Assembly: GCA_018881555.1 (NCBI GenBank)
Contig: JACAXG010000008.1
Coordinates: 915,383-979,382 of the forward strand
Length of the DNA stretch: 64,000 bases
DNA from: Amblyornis subalaris
Taxonomy: Eukaryota > Chordata > Aves > Passeriformes > Ptilonorhynchidae
Direction of reading: 5' to 3'
Shown here one piece after another: positions 1 through 11,672 of this stretch. The position numbers were made by a program, and so were the translations under genes. Every line of letters starts with the position of its first letter. The stretch's first letter is position 1. A model generated the notes under the pieces. It was not told where the DNA came from. It saw only the letters and a program-made list of their open reading frames with translations, and did no database searches.

Positions 1-45
1 ACACAGAACACACAGAACACACAGAACACACAGAACACACAGAAC
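1..45. repeat. 9-bp simple tandem repeat at window edge
   Basis: There are five perfect copies of ACACAGAAC. The array may continue to the left of the window. Confidence 0.97.
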
Positions 46-459
46 GTTGCTTGCTGTTGGAAATCGAATGAGCTGCCACAAAAATGTCAAATGCTGCAAA
101 GGATGAAAGCCAAGCAGCCTCCCCCACATGTGCCCAGACACTGATCTGGGGAGACAAGGCCGGGGTTTCTGTTGCCTCAGCTCAGCTGATGTGAGCAGGG
201 CGCTGGGAGCAGATGTCCAGCCGGGCTGTCCAGTCCCACCCCCAGCAGCACTCAGGGGTCTCTGCTCCCCCTCTGCAGAGCGCTGGGAACATCTGTGAGC
301 TCCTGCTCCAGATGGCCCAGGAGGGGACAGCAGCGCCCAGAGAGCACCAGAGCGATGAATGGCAGGAGAGCACCAGGAGCAGGGAGCCAAAGCAGCCTGC
401 CTTACTCACCCTGCATTGCCTGGATCCGCCCGGCTCGCCCCGGGGCCTTCACAGGGCAA

Positions 460-530
460 TTAGTAATGAAACTCTCGCTTCAGCTCATTAGAATAATGAT
501 GTTTATGCGTATGCATGCAAATGCCCTGCT
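460..530. other. TAAT and POU motif cluster (candidate conserved element)
   Basis: GGCAATTAGTAATGAAAC, CTCATTAGAATAATGATG and ATGCATGCAAAT (octamer at 515-522) lie within 70 bp. This is a typical composition for a developmental enhancer; conservation is untested. Confidence 0.3.
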
Positions 531-2879
531 CAGAGCAGGGCTGGGCAGGTGCTGCAGGTGTCTTGCTATCGAAGGAGCCCTCTCCTGTCTGTCACTTCGC
601 ACGGCCTCCACTTCCAAATTCCTCATATTCTACCCAGGGCTCCGTTTTACCTTTAGGGCTTCCTTATTACGATCGCTTTTAGACACGGATGTTTGCCCCG
701 CCTGCCACGCGGCCCCTGAGCACACGCAGCCTGCAGAGTGAGCGACAGAAGCCTCGAAGTGAGCCCTGCGCTCCGGGGACTGCCAGAGCCCCGCACGGAG
801 CAGCGCCGGGGCCGAGGAACAATTACAAATATTCAATATCGCGGCTTCCTTTAATGAGCAGTGCTTTGAAGTTCCCAGAAGGATTTAATAGGAAGGAAGA
901 GTCCGACCTTGCCAGTTCCCCAGGGCACGTGGGGGTTTGAAGTAGGTTTTTCTTTAAAAGGTCTGTTTTAGCTTACAAAGCTTTCAAGCAGTAGCAGCTA
1001 TCGGGGTGTGTGTTTTTAATTCATCAGGTTTTGTTGGGATGCACTTTCTGTGAGAACTGGGAATGTATCCGAGAGGAAGACTCATAAAAGCAGTGCTTGG
1101 GTGAGGTAATGGCACAATAATAGCACCAGTTCAGGTCAAAGTGGCAATGGTAGGGCCCTCTCAGAGCTTCAGACAGCATGGGAGGGTTCGAGTACAGACA
1201 GAGAGGTTTGCTTTGGTGTCCTGCAAATGGGTTGGACTGAGCCCAATCTGCTGAACTTTTCCCTCCTTAGGGATGAAGGAACTCTGAGCTCAGACAATGC
1301 AGGGACAGCAATTCTACCAGACACACACTTGCACTGCAGTACAGACAACTCTGATCTTGTTTCCAGCAGAATAATTCCNGTTCATTCCAGTGAAGTAAGG
1401 TTTCCCACAGTGGATCCCAGAAAGGGTGGGAAGCTCATCATCCCCATTGAAGAGCTTCCCATCACCCTAAAAGCCACAGAACGATGTAAGGGTTACTCTG
1501 CACAGCCCATGTGCACAGGGCACCTCTTTGGAAGGAGAGAGGAAGAAGGAATGGACTGATTGAAAGCTGGGCACGTTTTCCTCTTGTGCACCAGACAAAT
1601 AATGGACTCGGGCTCGTGCCCAGAGCTCTGGCACAGGGGGATCAGACACAGCTGCTGTGCTGGGATGCTTTTCCTGACAGCACAGAGTAACCATTGCACT
1701 TCCCTAACATTGCTCCGTGGACAGCAAATTTAAGCTGTCTACAAAGATAAGTAAGAGAAAATCCTACAGAGCACAGCACAAACCATACACTTCCCATTTT
1801 TAGGACAGTGCAGCGGTGAACTGCCAGTTAACTCCAGCTCTGCAGCCAGGAGCAGGACTGCAATCCACTGAAATCCCACTGAACTCCTGCTCGAGACAAG
1901 GGCAAAGCCCCTGGGGATTTCGGCACAGCCAGCACTGCTCACCCTAAAAACTGACAGTCGGGTATGGAATGGAAAGTTAACGATTTCTTGTGATGCTTCT
2001 ACAACACTTCCCCACGTGGACACAGGGAGCGCTTGGGGCTCGTTGTGGTTTTGTGCTGTGAGCATCCATGTGCCCACAGCCCCTCTCCCTGCCAACACCC
2101 CCCTGCGGGGATCCCGGGGGCAGCTGCCCTTCCCGGGCTGAACGGAGCCCTCAGGAATGTTCCCAAAGTCCAATGGCCTCCAGCAGGAGACAGCCCCGTG
2201 GGAAGGGCAAAACTCAGTGTTGGAGGAAATCTGCTCCTCTGAAAAATATCACCAAGATGTGTGCCTGTACTAATTCTTATGAGCTGTAAGCAGAGAGATG
2301 GGATATGCCGGAATATCCCAAAAAACTGGGATAGGATACCTGCTCCCCGTTCTCCCTGGCGAGAGGTGGCACTCAGCACTCGTGTTTCATCTTCCAGGGA
2401 CAGTGACAGTTGTGTGTACACAAACAAAGCAGATCATTTATCTCCTGCCTGCGAGCTGCTCGTGCCGATACCTCTGTCAGCCTCAATAAACTCCTCCTGA
2501 TAAGCTGGAAAGATGATCCAAAGTGCCTGCAGTGACAGGCTCAGCTCCCAGCTCCTCAGGGCTGGGCTCCGGGATCAGCTCCACCAGCCACCCCTTGGCT
2601 TTGCAGGAATTACCGTGGTGGGAGCCTCTGGAGATCAATCCAGAGATGAACCTCCCCATCTGAACCACCCAAATAAACGTGACTTTGGGTCACAGAACAG
2701 AGCCAGGCTGCTCATGGCCCGGAAAATCGTCAGGGTTTTGCCAGAAAGAGAACTATGGGATTGGGATTTTGAGTCAGGAAATGGAACTGTAATAGACAAG
2801 GATTAGTTGTACCCTTCCAAATATAAACTAAAATCAACATAGTGCAGCCCTGCTGAAGAGCATCAATCTCAAGCACGTT

Positions 2880-2962
2880 TGGCTGCATCCTTCCCCTATC
2901 TCCTGTCTGGCTGCATCCTTCCCCTATCTCCTGTNTGGCTGCATCCTTCCCCTATCTCCTCC
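2880..2962. repeat. 28-bp tandem repeat, three copies
   Basis: GGCTGCATCCTTCCCCTATC followed by TCCTGTCT occurs three times head to tail, the last copy being incomplete. One base in the second copy is ambiguous. Confidence 0.95.
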
Positions 2963-5900
2963 TTGTCTGCTTTGCAGATAAAAACTTCTGTGTCAGGTGA
3001 AGCTTGTGAGTATCTGCACCACCAGGATCAGAGGATGAACAGCAGGAGGGCTTATCACCACTTCCAGCAGTGGAGGATTGCAGAGAGGCACAGGCAGAGC
3101 TGTGTTTGTGCTCTGAGGGGGGGGATGTGGCCAGGGAATGGGGGTGGGGGACAGAAATCCTGCTCCGAGGACGTGAGGATGGAACCAGTTCGCAGAGGAC
3201 AAAGGAGCCACTGTAAACCCTCACACCAATCCATCCCCAGTGCCTCACCTGCACCAGCCTCACGTGGGGCTGGAAAAGTGCACGGGATCCTAGGACATGC
3301 GTTTCCAAACGTTTATGAGACTACGGCAGGGAAGAAACAAACCCAACTCACATTCCTTAATTGGAGCCGGCGGTACAGAAACCCTGCTAATTCCGACTAC
3401 ATTTCTGCTGCTTCTGTGAGAATGCTGTGGACTGGAAAGATAACAAATGGAAGCAAATTATTTTCACCTGCTTAAAACAAAGTAATTAACAGCACTTTGG
3501 TTATCTTACCTGGAAAGCCAGGCTCTGCAGAGAGCTGTTAGAGGCAAGTGTGAAAACAGTTTGCATGAAACATAATTAAAATTATGACCTGAGTGATGGC
3601 TAAAACATCCCCAAGGAGTCCTGGAGTCAGGGCTGGAAGAAAACAATTCACCTCTGCCTCCTGACTGTGTTGCTGAGCTGGTCCCAGAGTGTCCCCAGTG
3701 CCTCGTCCCAGCCCCTGGGCACGGCCGGGGCTCCGTGGCTGCCGTGNCCTGCCCTGCCCTCCCCTCCCAGNACTGCTGNGATGTGTTCCAGCACATCTCT
3801 CCGTCCTTTATTTCTCCTGCCATCCTGGCATGTGTTGCGGGCCTCACCACCCTCNCGGGGAAGCATTTCTCCCGCTATCCCATGGATCCCTGCCCTCTGG
3901 CAGTGGGGAGCCATTCCCCCTTGCCCTGTCCCCCCANCCCTCGTGAACAGTCTCTCTGCATCTTCCCTGTCGCCCCTTCAGGCACCAGGAGGCCCCAGTG
4001 AGGTCACCCTGCAGCTTCTCTTCAACACTCCCAACCCTCCCAGCCTTTCCCTGGTTTTACAGGAATCACACAAGCGATATTTTCCCACTCACACCCAGGA
4101 ACTCCTCTCCCTTCCTGCCAGCTGGCCCGCTCCAACTCCTTGGCAAAGACTTGCAAGTAACAAACATCTTAACAGGAAAATCAAGAATGTTCATGAGGTG
4201 CAAAGAGATTAAATTCACTGGAAAATGNATTCCTGGTGTACAACTCTGTTACACAGTGTCTAACAAAATTACACTCTGAGCTGCACTGTTAAACAGCCCA
4301 ATTTTGCTGCAATCAACATTTAATTTTTTAGCAGAAAGCCTTGATTTCAAATACCCTGGAAATGTTTAACAGCTGATATTAATAAAAGCCCAGATTTAAT
4401 GCAGGGCTCTTTATCCCAGGGACATGATAAGCATCGTGACAAGTGCTGTAACTATGGCAACTCTATCTTTTTTATTTCTTTTTCCCCTGAGCAGCAAGAG
4501 CAGACACCTCACCGGCTGCAGTGCCAGACTGCTCCAGGTGAGACCCAGAGCTCTGAGGTAACTCACCCAAACCTCAGATCCCGGCACTGCAGTGCCTTTC
4601 TTCCCTGTTACGGTGTTCCATGGGCATTTCCATGTATTTAACCTAATTCCCTTCCTTTTTTTTGTTGTTTTTTGTTTTTCTCTGTGTCTGGAAAATCAAC
4701 CCCTGCCTTTGTTCCTTCCTTCCTCAGACAGAGTCCAAACCAAACAATCTCACCCCAAAGTCAACACACCTCTCTTCGTGACCCAAAGGATGCTCTCCTC
4801 TAATGTGTCCCATACATCCCTGGGAGACCCCACACTTCCTTCCCTGAAGCCAGCAAAGAGAAACAACCCCCAGTGATGCTTCCCAGAGGCGCTGGGTGTG
4901 CCAGCAGTGCCTGTAATACAGAAACACCCGGAAAGCCCCGTTTCTGATGGGCCATTGCTTTGATTTGCTGCTGCTTCCTGGCCCCCAAAAGCCAAACCAG
5001 CCCAGGTCCCTGCACAAATATATTCTGTGTTTGCTGTCTGGGACAGCACAAAACAACATCTCCCTCATTTCCAGGATGATTCTCTGCCAGAGACAGAGGA
5101 GAGCTCGGCTCTCTGTGCTCCCACCCTCCCCAGTCCATCAGCACCCTCATTTCCCAGAGCTGCCAGGAGTTCCCACAGGCTTCTTTTCCACAAGGTGACA
5201 AAATACAGCAAGGCTTGGGCAGCATCACCGAAGACACACAGCGAGGCAGGAACAGAGATTTTGTGCTGTTCTTACACAATCTGAGCGGTGTTCTCCACGC
5301 TTGCAATCATGCCCACCAAAACCTGCCTGGATGTTTGTCTTTGAGAAGTTATTTCTGCTGCAATAGTCTTTTCCTGGCCTTTTTTACTCCGTCATGACCA
5401 TAATTTCCTTTTTGAACTCACTTGGCAAATTTTCAACAGATTTATGAACAAAACCTCTGCCAGCCCCTGGCTGTGCTGCTGACGGGGACCCTGCACCCGG
5501 GAGCTGTTCCCTAAGGACTGGATTGCAGTGGTTCCAGTGATTGCAGTGGAATGAAGGTGAGGATGGGAGGTTTGAGCTCCTTCCCGAGCCCCGTCAGCAG
5601 CACGGGGAGGACGCGAGAGCCGTGCGAGCCCAGAGCAGCCGAGCTGAGCACGGCGCGNGGGCAGCCCTGACACTGGCCCTGCTGCGGAGACAGGCAGGCA
5701 GTGGAAAGGCATGGAAGACGAGAGAGCCAGGAGCCGTGTCTTTTCCCTGATATTACGATTTATAAATTTGACAAAACCTCCCAGAGAGGATGTAAGGACT
5801 GACAAATTAATCAAAGGGAGAACTCAGAGCTACTGAGAGTTTATTAGGCAAGGAAGTGAAAGAGGGNCTGGTCCGTGAGGTGTAACTGTACCTGCTCACT

Positions 5901-6309
5901 CTTCCTCCAAACTTCCTAGGAGAAAAAATCACATAAAAAGACAGAAAAAATTGAATGAATGGTGGATACTTATACACTAATTAATAGTTATTTGTGCCTC
6001 ACAGACAGCTACCTACTACTGAGCTTTTAATATCCAAGGCACTTCTAGCCATGAATAATGTGTTTTATTCACACATCAAACTCTAAGGTGATGGTTTAAG
6101 TGCCCTCAGAATTTCAATTTTTAGAAAAGGAAACAGTCTGACATTTCCCTGCATATTTACAAGTCTTGTACTGTGTAAGTCATGAAAGGTGTGAGACAGT
6201 CTGCAAATAATTAACATGGGAGCAGGCAATTAGGGGAATGTATGGATGTGCACCATCAAAAGTAATTACTTTTAGGTGTAAAAAATAAAGTAACAGGATC
6301 CCCTAATGT

Positions 6310-6632
6310 TCAATGGGAGGGGCATGTCCTGTCCAAGGGCTGGAGCCCTCTGCTCTGCAGCCAGGCTGGGACAGCTAGGGGTGCTCACCTGGAGAAGAGA
6401 AGGCTCCAGGGAGACCTCAGAGCCCCTTCCAGGGTCTAAAGGGGCTCTAGGAGAGCTGGAGAGGGACTTGGGACAAGGGATGGAGGGACAGGACACAGGG
6501 AATGGCTTCCCACTGCCAGAGGGCAGGGTTAGATGGGATATTGGGAAGGAATTCCTGGCTGTGAGGGTGGGGAGGCCCTGGCACAGGTTGCCCAGAGCAG
6601 CTGTGGCTGCCCCATCCCTGCAATTGTTCAGG
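6310..6632 (+). mobile_element. CR1 LINE 3' region
   Basis: It is in CR1 sense: CCAGGCTGGGACAGCTAGGG, GGAGAAGAGAAGGCTCCAGG, AATGGCTTCCCACTGCCAGA, GGATATTGGGAAGGAATTCC and GGCACAGGTTGCCCAGAGCA. The final 3' tail is missing. It is opposite to GRM7. Confidence 0.92.
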
Positions 6633-9600
6633 GCCAGGATGCCCCTCTGTGCAATACTTTTAAAACAAGCAAATCACCATTAGAAGGAATTGATGATGTT
6701 TAGTTTTCCAGTCAGCTGTTCCAGAATCAAAATAGATGCACTGAAGAGCTGTCAAAGTCTTTCAGTTATCAATTTTGAGTGCAAATTGTCATTTCTTAGC
6801 AGCCTTCACTGAACAGAAAAGCCCTCAAGTGAGGTTAAACACCGAGTATTTTCTCAGGATGAAACTGGCCAGATTTAAAACACAAATGACACTTCAATCC
6901 AGAAAATAATTATTCCACAGCACACACTGGAGGCGTGACGAGCTACAGAACATCTCCAGCTCAGCCCCACAGCCCTCAGAGAGCTGCCTGTCCCCAGGGC
7001 CACCAAGGCTGCTGGATGGCCCTGAGGCTCCCAGGACTGTGAACAGGAGGAGGATATGGAAAATCCTCAGCTCTAGGGGGTACCTGAACTATTTCCCTCT
7101 TCCCACACAAGCCCCAGAGCAGTTTGAAACCACGTCATGACTCATATCACAACAGCTTCTTTGCAGAGTCATTCAGTAATCGCATTCATATTCCAGGGAG
7201 ATGTGACCCCGCCAGGCAGTGACTGCACACGAGAGGGGCTGCACCCGCCCCCAGACTGTCCCAGCCCCTGCAACCACCACGGGAATCCCTCTGCACGCAG
7301 ACCAAGCCAGGAGGGACTCACCCAGCAACCCAAACCCCTCCGGAGCAGCACTGCGTGCCCAGCCAGGCAGGGAGAGGTCCTGCCTCGGACCGGCCGAGCC
7401 TCCCAGTGCCACTGGAATGAACAGTCCCGGTGGCGTCCATGTCCAGCCAACCCTCCCAAACCTTGCAGACGGCANCTGGCCTTTCCAGATCCATTCAGAA
7501 GTATTGGAGACGCACTCCTTGCCCGAAGCNGTGCCTGAGGCCAGCTTTGGGACACCCCACATGAGCTCTGGAGGAACGCAGAGGTCAAGGCTCCGCCAGT
7601 GCCGTGCCAAGGCCAGGACTTTCTGTGTCCTCCTCTTTTTCGTGTGCCCCTCTGGGTGTCTCAGGCCCGGCAGCCGCAGGCAGCCCAGGAGGGGAGGTGG
7701 GAGCGCTGCAGACATCGCCCGGCGCCAGCTCTGGCTGCAGCCCNGCAGAGCATCAGACGTTCCCCTGCCTCCCTCACCGAGGGACCGTTCCTGCCCTGAC
7801 ACAGCCACCACCGAGAGATTTCCATCAGTGTTTTCATCAGTCTCAGGNGCAGAGGAGCCCCGTTTGTCACCGGCAGGAAACAACTGCAAGCATTATGAAC
7901 GCATCCCTGGGAGCATCCCGAGCAGGAACGGACACAGCCACGCCNGGGCTCGGCTCCCTGCTCACCCCCCCGCACACGGTGCCAGCAGAACAAGTGTCCA
8001 TTTACAGCCACGCTGATGTTCCCCTGCCAGNCCTGCTTTGTTTTTAATACGGTGCATTGTTTCGTGCTGCTTTTTGCTTTGTATTCCCGGGAGAACAAAT
8101 CAAACCAGCAACCAGGGCTCCAGCAGCCAGCGCTCCAGCAGCCAGCCCGGCTGGAGCGGGAATGCTCTGGGGAGAGGTGGAAAACAACCTGGAGCAGAGG
8201 AGCACTGGTGGGGCAGGACCAGCACAAGCCCAAACCATCCCTGGCTGTAGCACTTTCATAGCTTTTCTGGACAAAATTTTAAAATCTGCTTAAAGAATCT
8301 GAATGGCCAATTGCTTTTTATCGGGCTTGGATGACAGAGTTCTTTGTGTGCCTTTGCAGAAAGCAAATTCCTTATATTATTTCCATTATTACATGGGAAA
8401 AGCAATTTTAAAAATCTGTGTGAGCTCCTAATGGTTTTAACCTTAAATTTTTGTGCCACTTTTTTTTTAAATTTTAGTTTTATTAAATAAAACGATTTCT
8501 CCTGAGATTTAGGGTGCCTTCAATCTCTCTCTCATTTCCTTCCTTTAGCAATTTCATCTTCACAGTGCTGCCCTTTCCTCTTTCCCCTTTCATTTGCAGT
8601 AATACTTTCAGTGCCCCCTTCCCCTCCTGGACTGCTTTGTTCCATTCCCGTCCAGCCCAGCCCTTCCCCACTCCGGCCCTTGGATGCTCCAGGTCATCCC
8701 GGNGTCCACGAAGAGCTTCACACCTTAAATCAGCCTTTCTGCCTGAGCTAGGAGTTGGCACAATGGCCCTGATTCCAGTACAATAAAAACCAATTTGAAC
8801 ACTCAGCAAGCACTGAATTGATGCTGGAGCTGGGGCAATTTACACCAGCCAGAGATATTGGTAATTCTTTTTTCTGTGACANAGAGGGTCAATTCAAGCA
8901 CCATTCCCACCTTTGCTGATAGAAGTTCTCGCCTATTAGGGACCAGCTAAACATTCTGAAGGCTGAACACAGTGATTTTTGCAGCCCTCAGTGCACAGCA
9001 CCACAGCAACCAGGTCAGGACCGTCTGTACCTGGGCAAAGGCCCCGGAGGGCACTCGGGATCCTGAGAAACATTCATTAATGGTCGGTGGTCATTTCCCC
9101 CCAATAGCAAAGGTTCCTCATTCCTCTGATTGCCCCAGGAAAGCAGGAATTCCTGGCTGATGCAGTCACAAATACCAAATGAGCTCACACATCACCAGAT
9201 CACCACGAGGCAGCCACAACACCCAGGAAAAGCCAGCCCTCAAAAATTGTTCACTCGTGGTTCCACGGGAGCGAGGGGTCCCTGGGCTGCCCATGGGGAA
9301 AAGAAGCTTTGGCAAACATTTTGGAGCCATTTATAATTTTAGAGTAAGAGGGTTGCTCACACACTGGCAAATGTTATTCTTTTGCTGCCAGGCAACCCTG
9401 TGGGTAGAGATGCTGGGGATGACTCAGAAAACACTTCGTTAGTTGTCAGATCTGGTGGCCAGAATTAACTTTTGATCATTTGTTTCTTCCTTTTTTAAAC
9501 AAATATCTCCATCCTCAAAGGCTTTATTGGGATCCACCTCCAGTGGTGGGCAGCAGGAGCCCACTCAGTGCTGGAGCTCAGGGATTCCAGCGCAGGGATT

Positions 9601-9819
9601 GGGATCACCCACGTCAGGGGTCTCCCCTTCCCCAGGCAAACCTTCCATGGCAGCTTTTATAATGGATTTGTGAACAATTTTTAAGTTAGATATTTGNTTT
9701 AACATAGCTGCACTAATGAACATTCCTCATATAATTACGTATGTAATAATAAGAGTCATAATAATCATCATCATAATCATAATTTGAGAATAAAGTAATA
9801 AAAGCTCGATTTTCCTTAC

Positions 9820-9912
9820 CTTTTTGGAAAGCAGGCAAAAGCTATACAGTAGGTGGAAGAGTGTACCAAGTAACAGACTTTTGAACACTCTTTCTTACTG
9901 GTGGTATGGAGT
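9820..9912 (-). CDS. GRM7: GRM7 alternative exon 10b: mGlu7b-type C-terminus and stop
   Basis: Joined to the phase-1 end of exon 9, this exon reads N-SIPPVRKSVQKSVTWYTLPPTV and then TAG (9844-9842). This is the mGlu7b tail, differing from human at two positions (S for C, L for I). Coding bases are 9912-9842 and 22 untranslated bases follow. The acceptor (CCCTGTAG) ends at 9913 and a strong donor (G then GTAAGG) begins at 9819. The presence of a downstream donor fits the known arrangement in which the short b exon is inserted ahead of the a-tail exon. The family exon is described as 92 nt; this one measures 93, a difference that would fall after the stop. Only 5 of 22 sense codons end in G or C, in contrast with exon 9. 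Skipping this exon would yield mGlu7a, whose tail binds the PDZ protein PICK1. Confidence 0.93.
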
Positions 9913-10505
9913 CTACAGGGAAAGTAAACACATTGTATGTAGGACAGGTCTGGCACAAGGAACTCTCCCAGCTCGCCCTGCCATGAGGCCCTGAGGTGAA
10001 TCCCACTGCAGAGCGGGAGTGGAGCAGCGCAGGGCTGAGAGGCACCAGCACAGGACAGCAGCCCTGGTTCGGCACCGAAGGAACCCGGCCAGGGAGCTCA
10101 GGTACCTCTGAGCACGGCGGCAGCGGCTCGCAGGGAGCAGGGCTGCCTCATCTGGCTTGTCCTTCCTCTGCCCTCACCCAGCTCGGGGGTATTCTGGCTG
10201 TGGTTTCAAACCCCCATCCCTCCTCAGCCACAGCCACTCGCAGGTTCCTCAGAACCATCAACACCCATCTCAGTGTTCTCCTCGGAGAGGTGGAGGAGGC
10301 CCCGTGACCTCAGTGCCTGAGGGATGAAGGGGAATGAACACACCCGAACACATCCCAGTGTCTGCCCGAGGCAGGAGCTGCTTGTGATCCACAGGCATCA
10401 TCCCAGATTATCCATGGGAACCACACAGCCAGCGTCCCCTCCCGGGGACAGAGGGAAGCGAGGATGGACACGCAGTGCCCTCGCTGCCGTTCNATGCCAA
10501 AAGAG

Positions 10506-10628
10506 GAGGGCCAGGCTGGACAGGGCTTGGAGCAACCTGGNACAGTGGAAGGTGTCCCTGCCCATGAGGGGAGGAGAACAAGATGAGTTTTAAGGTCCCT
10601 TCCAACCCAACCATTCTGTGTNTCCATG
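10506..10628 (+). mobile_element. CR1 LINE 3' end
   Basis: It is in CR1 sense: GGGCCAGGCTGGACAGGGCT, CAGTGGAAGGTGTCCCTGCC and TTTTAAGGTCCCTTCCAACC, ending CCATTCTGTG. It is a short copy about 600 bp from the b exon, opposite to GRM7. Confidence 0.9.
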
Positions 10629-11509
10629 AAAGCAAACACTGCTGGTCCAGCCCTCGAGAGGCACAACTTCCTCAGCACCACCACCCCCACTGCTGATTCC
10701 CTGATTCCCTGTCACCATGTTGGGTACAGCCAAGAATTAAAACAAGCTGCTTGGGAAAGGAGTAATTACATGTAAATCTCCATTTAAGTCAAGTACGGGT
10801 TGGAGGTTCAAATGTTCCCCAGAGCCTGGCACTGCTCTGGCAGCAGCAGCACGAGCAGGCAGCCCAGCAGGGCACTCACTCCACCGCAGGCTGCGGGAGA
10901 AGCGTCTTCTCCAACAGTGTGAAATTCAGCCAGAGACACAGCACAGCACAACAAACTCGTGGCAGGGATGGGAGATGCTGAGGACCAGACTCTGCTGATC
11001 CCAACCTGCAGCACACGTGCACCAGCAGGGAAAGCTGTGCAGTGAGGGAGAGCAGGCACATGCCAGATGGCAAACGGGGATGATTAAGAGAGTTTTCCTA
11101 AGTAGATTGAAAAGCTTGGCCTTAATATATCCCATTCAGCATGAAAGGCCTCCCACGGTGCGGCTGGGGAGCTCGGCTTGTGAAACTCCTGATTTCCCAC
11201 AGATCCTGAGGGAATGTGTGACACAGCGAGTCCCTGTTCCCCCCGACGGGCGGGAGATGAGGTCACTGCATTTCAAGTGATTCTCCTCTCATGTTGAGCA
11301 GTGTCTTCCTTTAGACTCACACTAACCCCCCGTGTGTGAGCCCAGCTCTCCCTACTGCTCTGCACGTTTTTTCCAGGGCCTGAATTCCTGCAGATTGCCC
11401 CAGAGCTGTGTGCAGTGGCTCCACAAGATGAGCATCACCTGCTCCTGGGAAGCCACTCATGGAATTTATAGGCCTTCAAGCTTGACATGCACATCTTCAG
11501 TTCATTGTC

Positions 11510-11672
11510 ACAGAAGGACACAATGGTTTGAGTTGGAAGGATCTTAAATCTCATCCAGTCCCACNCCTGCCATGGGCAGGGACACCTTCCAGTATCCCAG
11601 GTTGCTCCAAGCCCCGTCCAGCCTGGCCTTGGGCACTTCCAGGGATGGGACAACCACAGCTTCTCTTTTTTT
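11510..11672 (-). mobile_element. CR1 LINE 3' end
   Basis: It is a reversed CR1: CACAGAAGGACACAATGGTT, GGATCTTAAATCTCATCCAG, CCATGGGCAGGGACACCTTC and GGGCACTTCCAGGGATGGGA, ending at a run of T. It has the same orientation as GRM7. Confidence 0.9.

Larger units (their letters stand above)
1..9819 (-). other. GRM7 intron after exon 10b (partial)
   Basis: This region is downstream of the b-exon donor. I searched by eye for the mGlu7a tail exon (codons for the KKKYVSYNNLVI ending) and did not find it. It contains one CR1 copy at 6310-6632, two short tandem repeats, and AT-rich DNA just beyond the b-exon donor (9700-9800). The block 7137-8230 is GC-rich and open in several frames without any recognisable domain. 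Confidence 0.75.

Noticed and set aside
7173..8016. Overlapping open frames of 238-265 codons on both strands
   Set aside because: Openness in several frames at once is explained by GC-rich composition. The translations show no domain.
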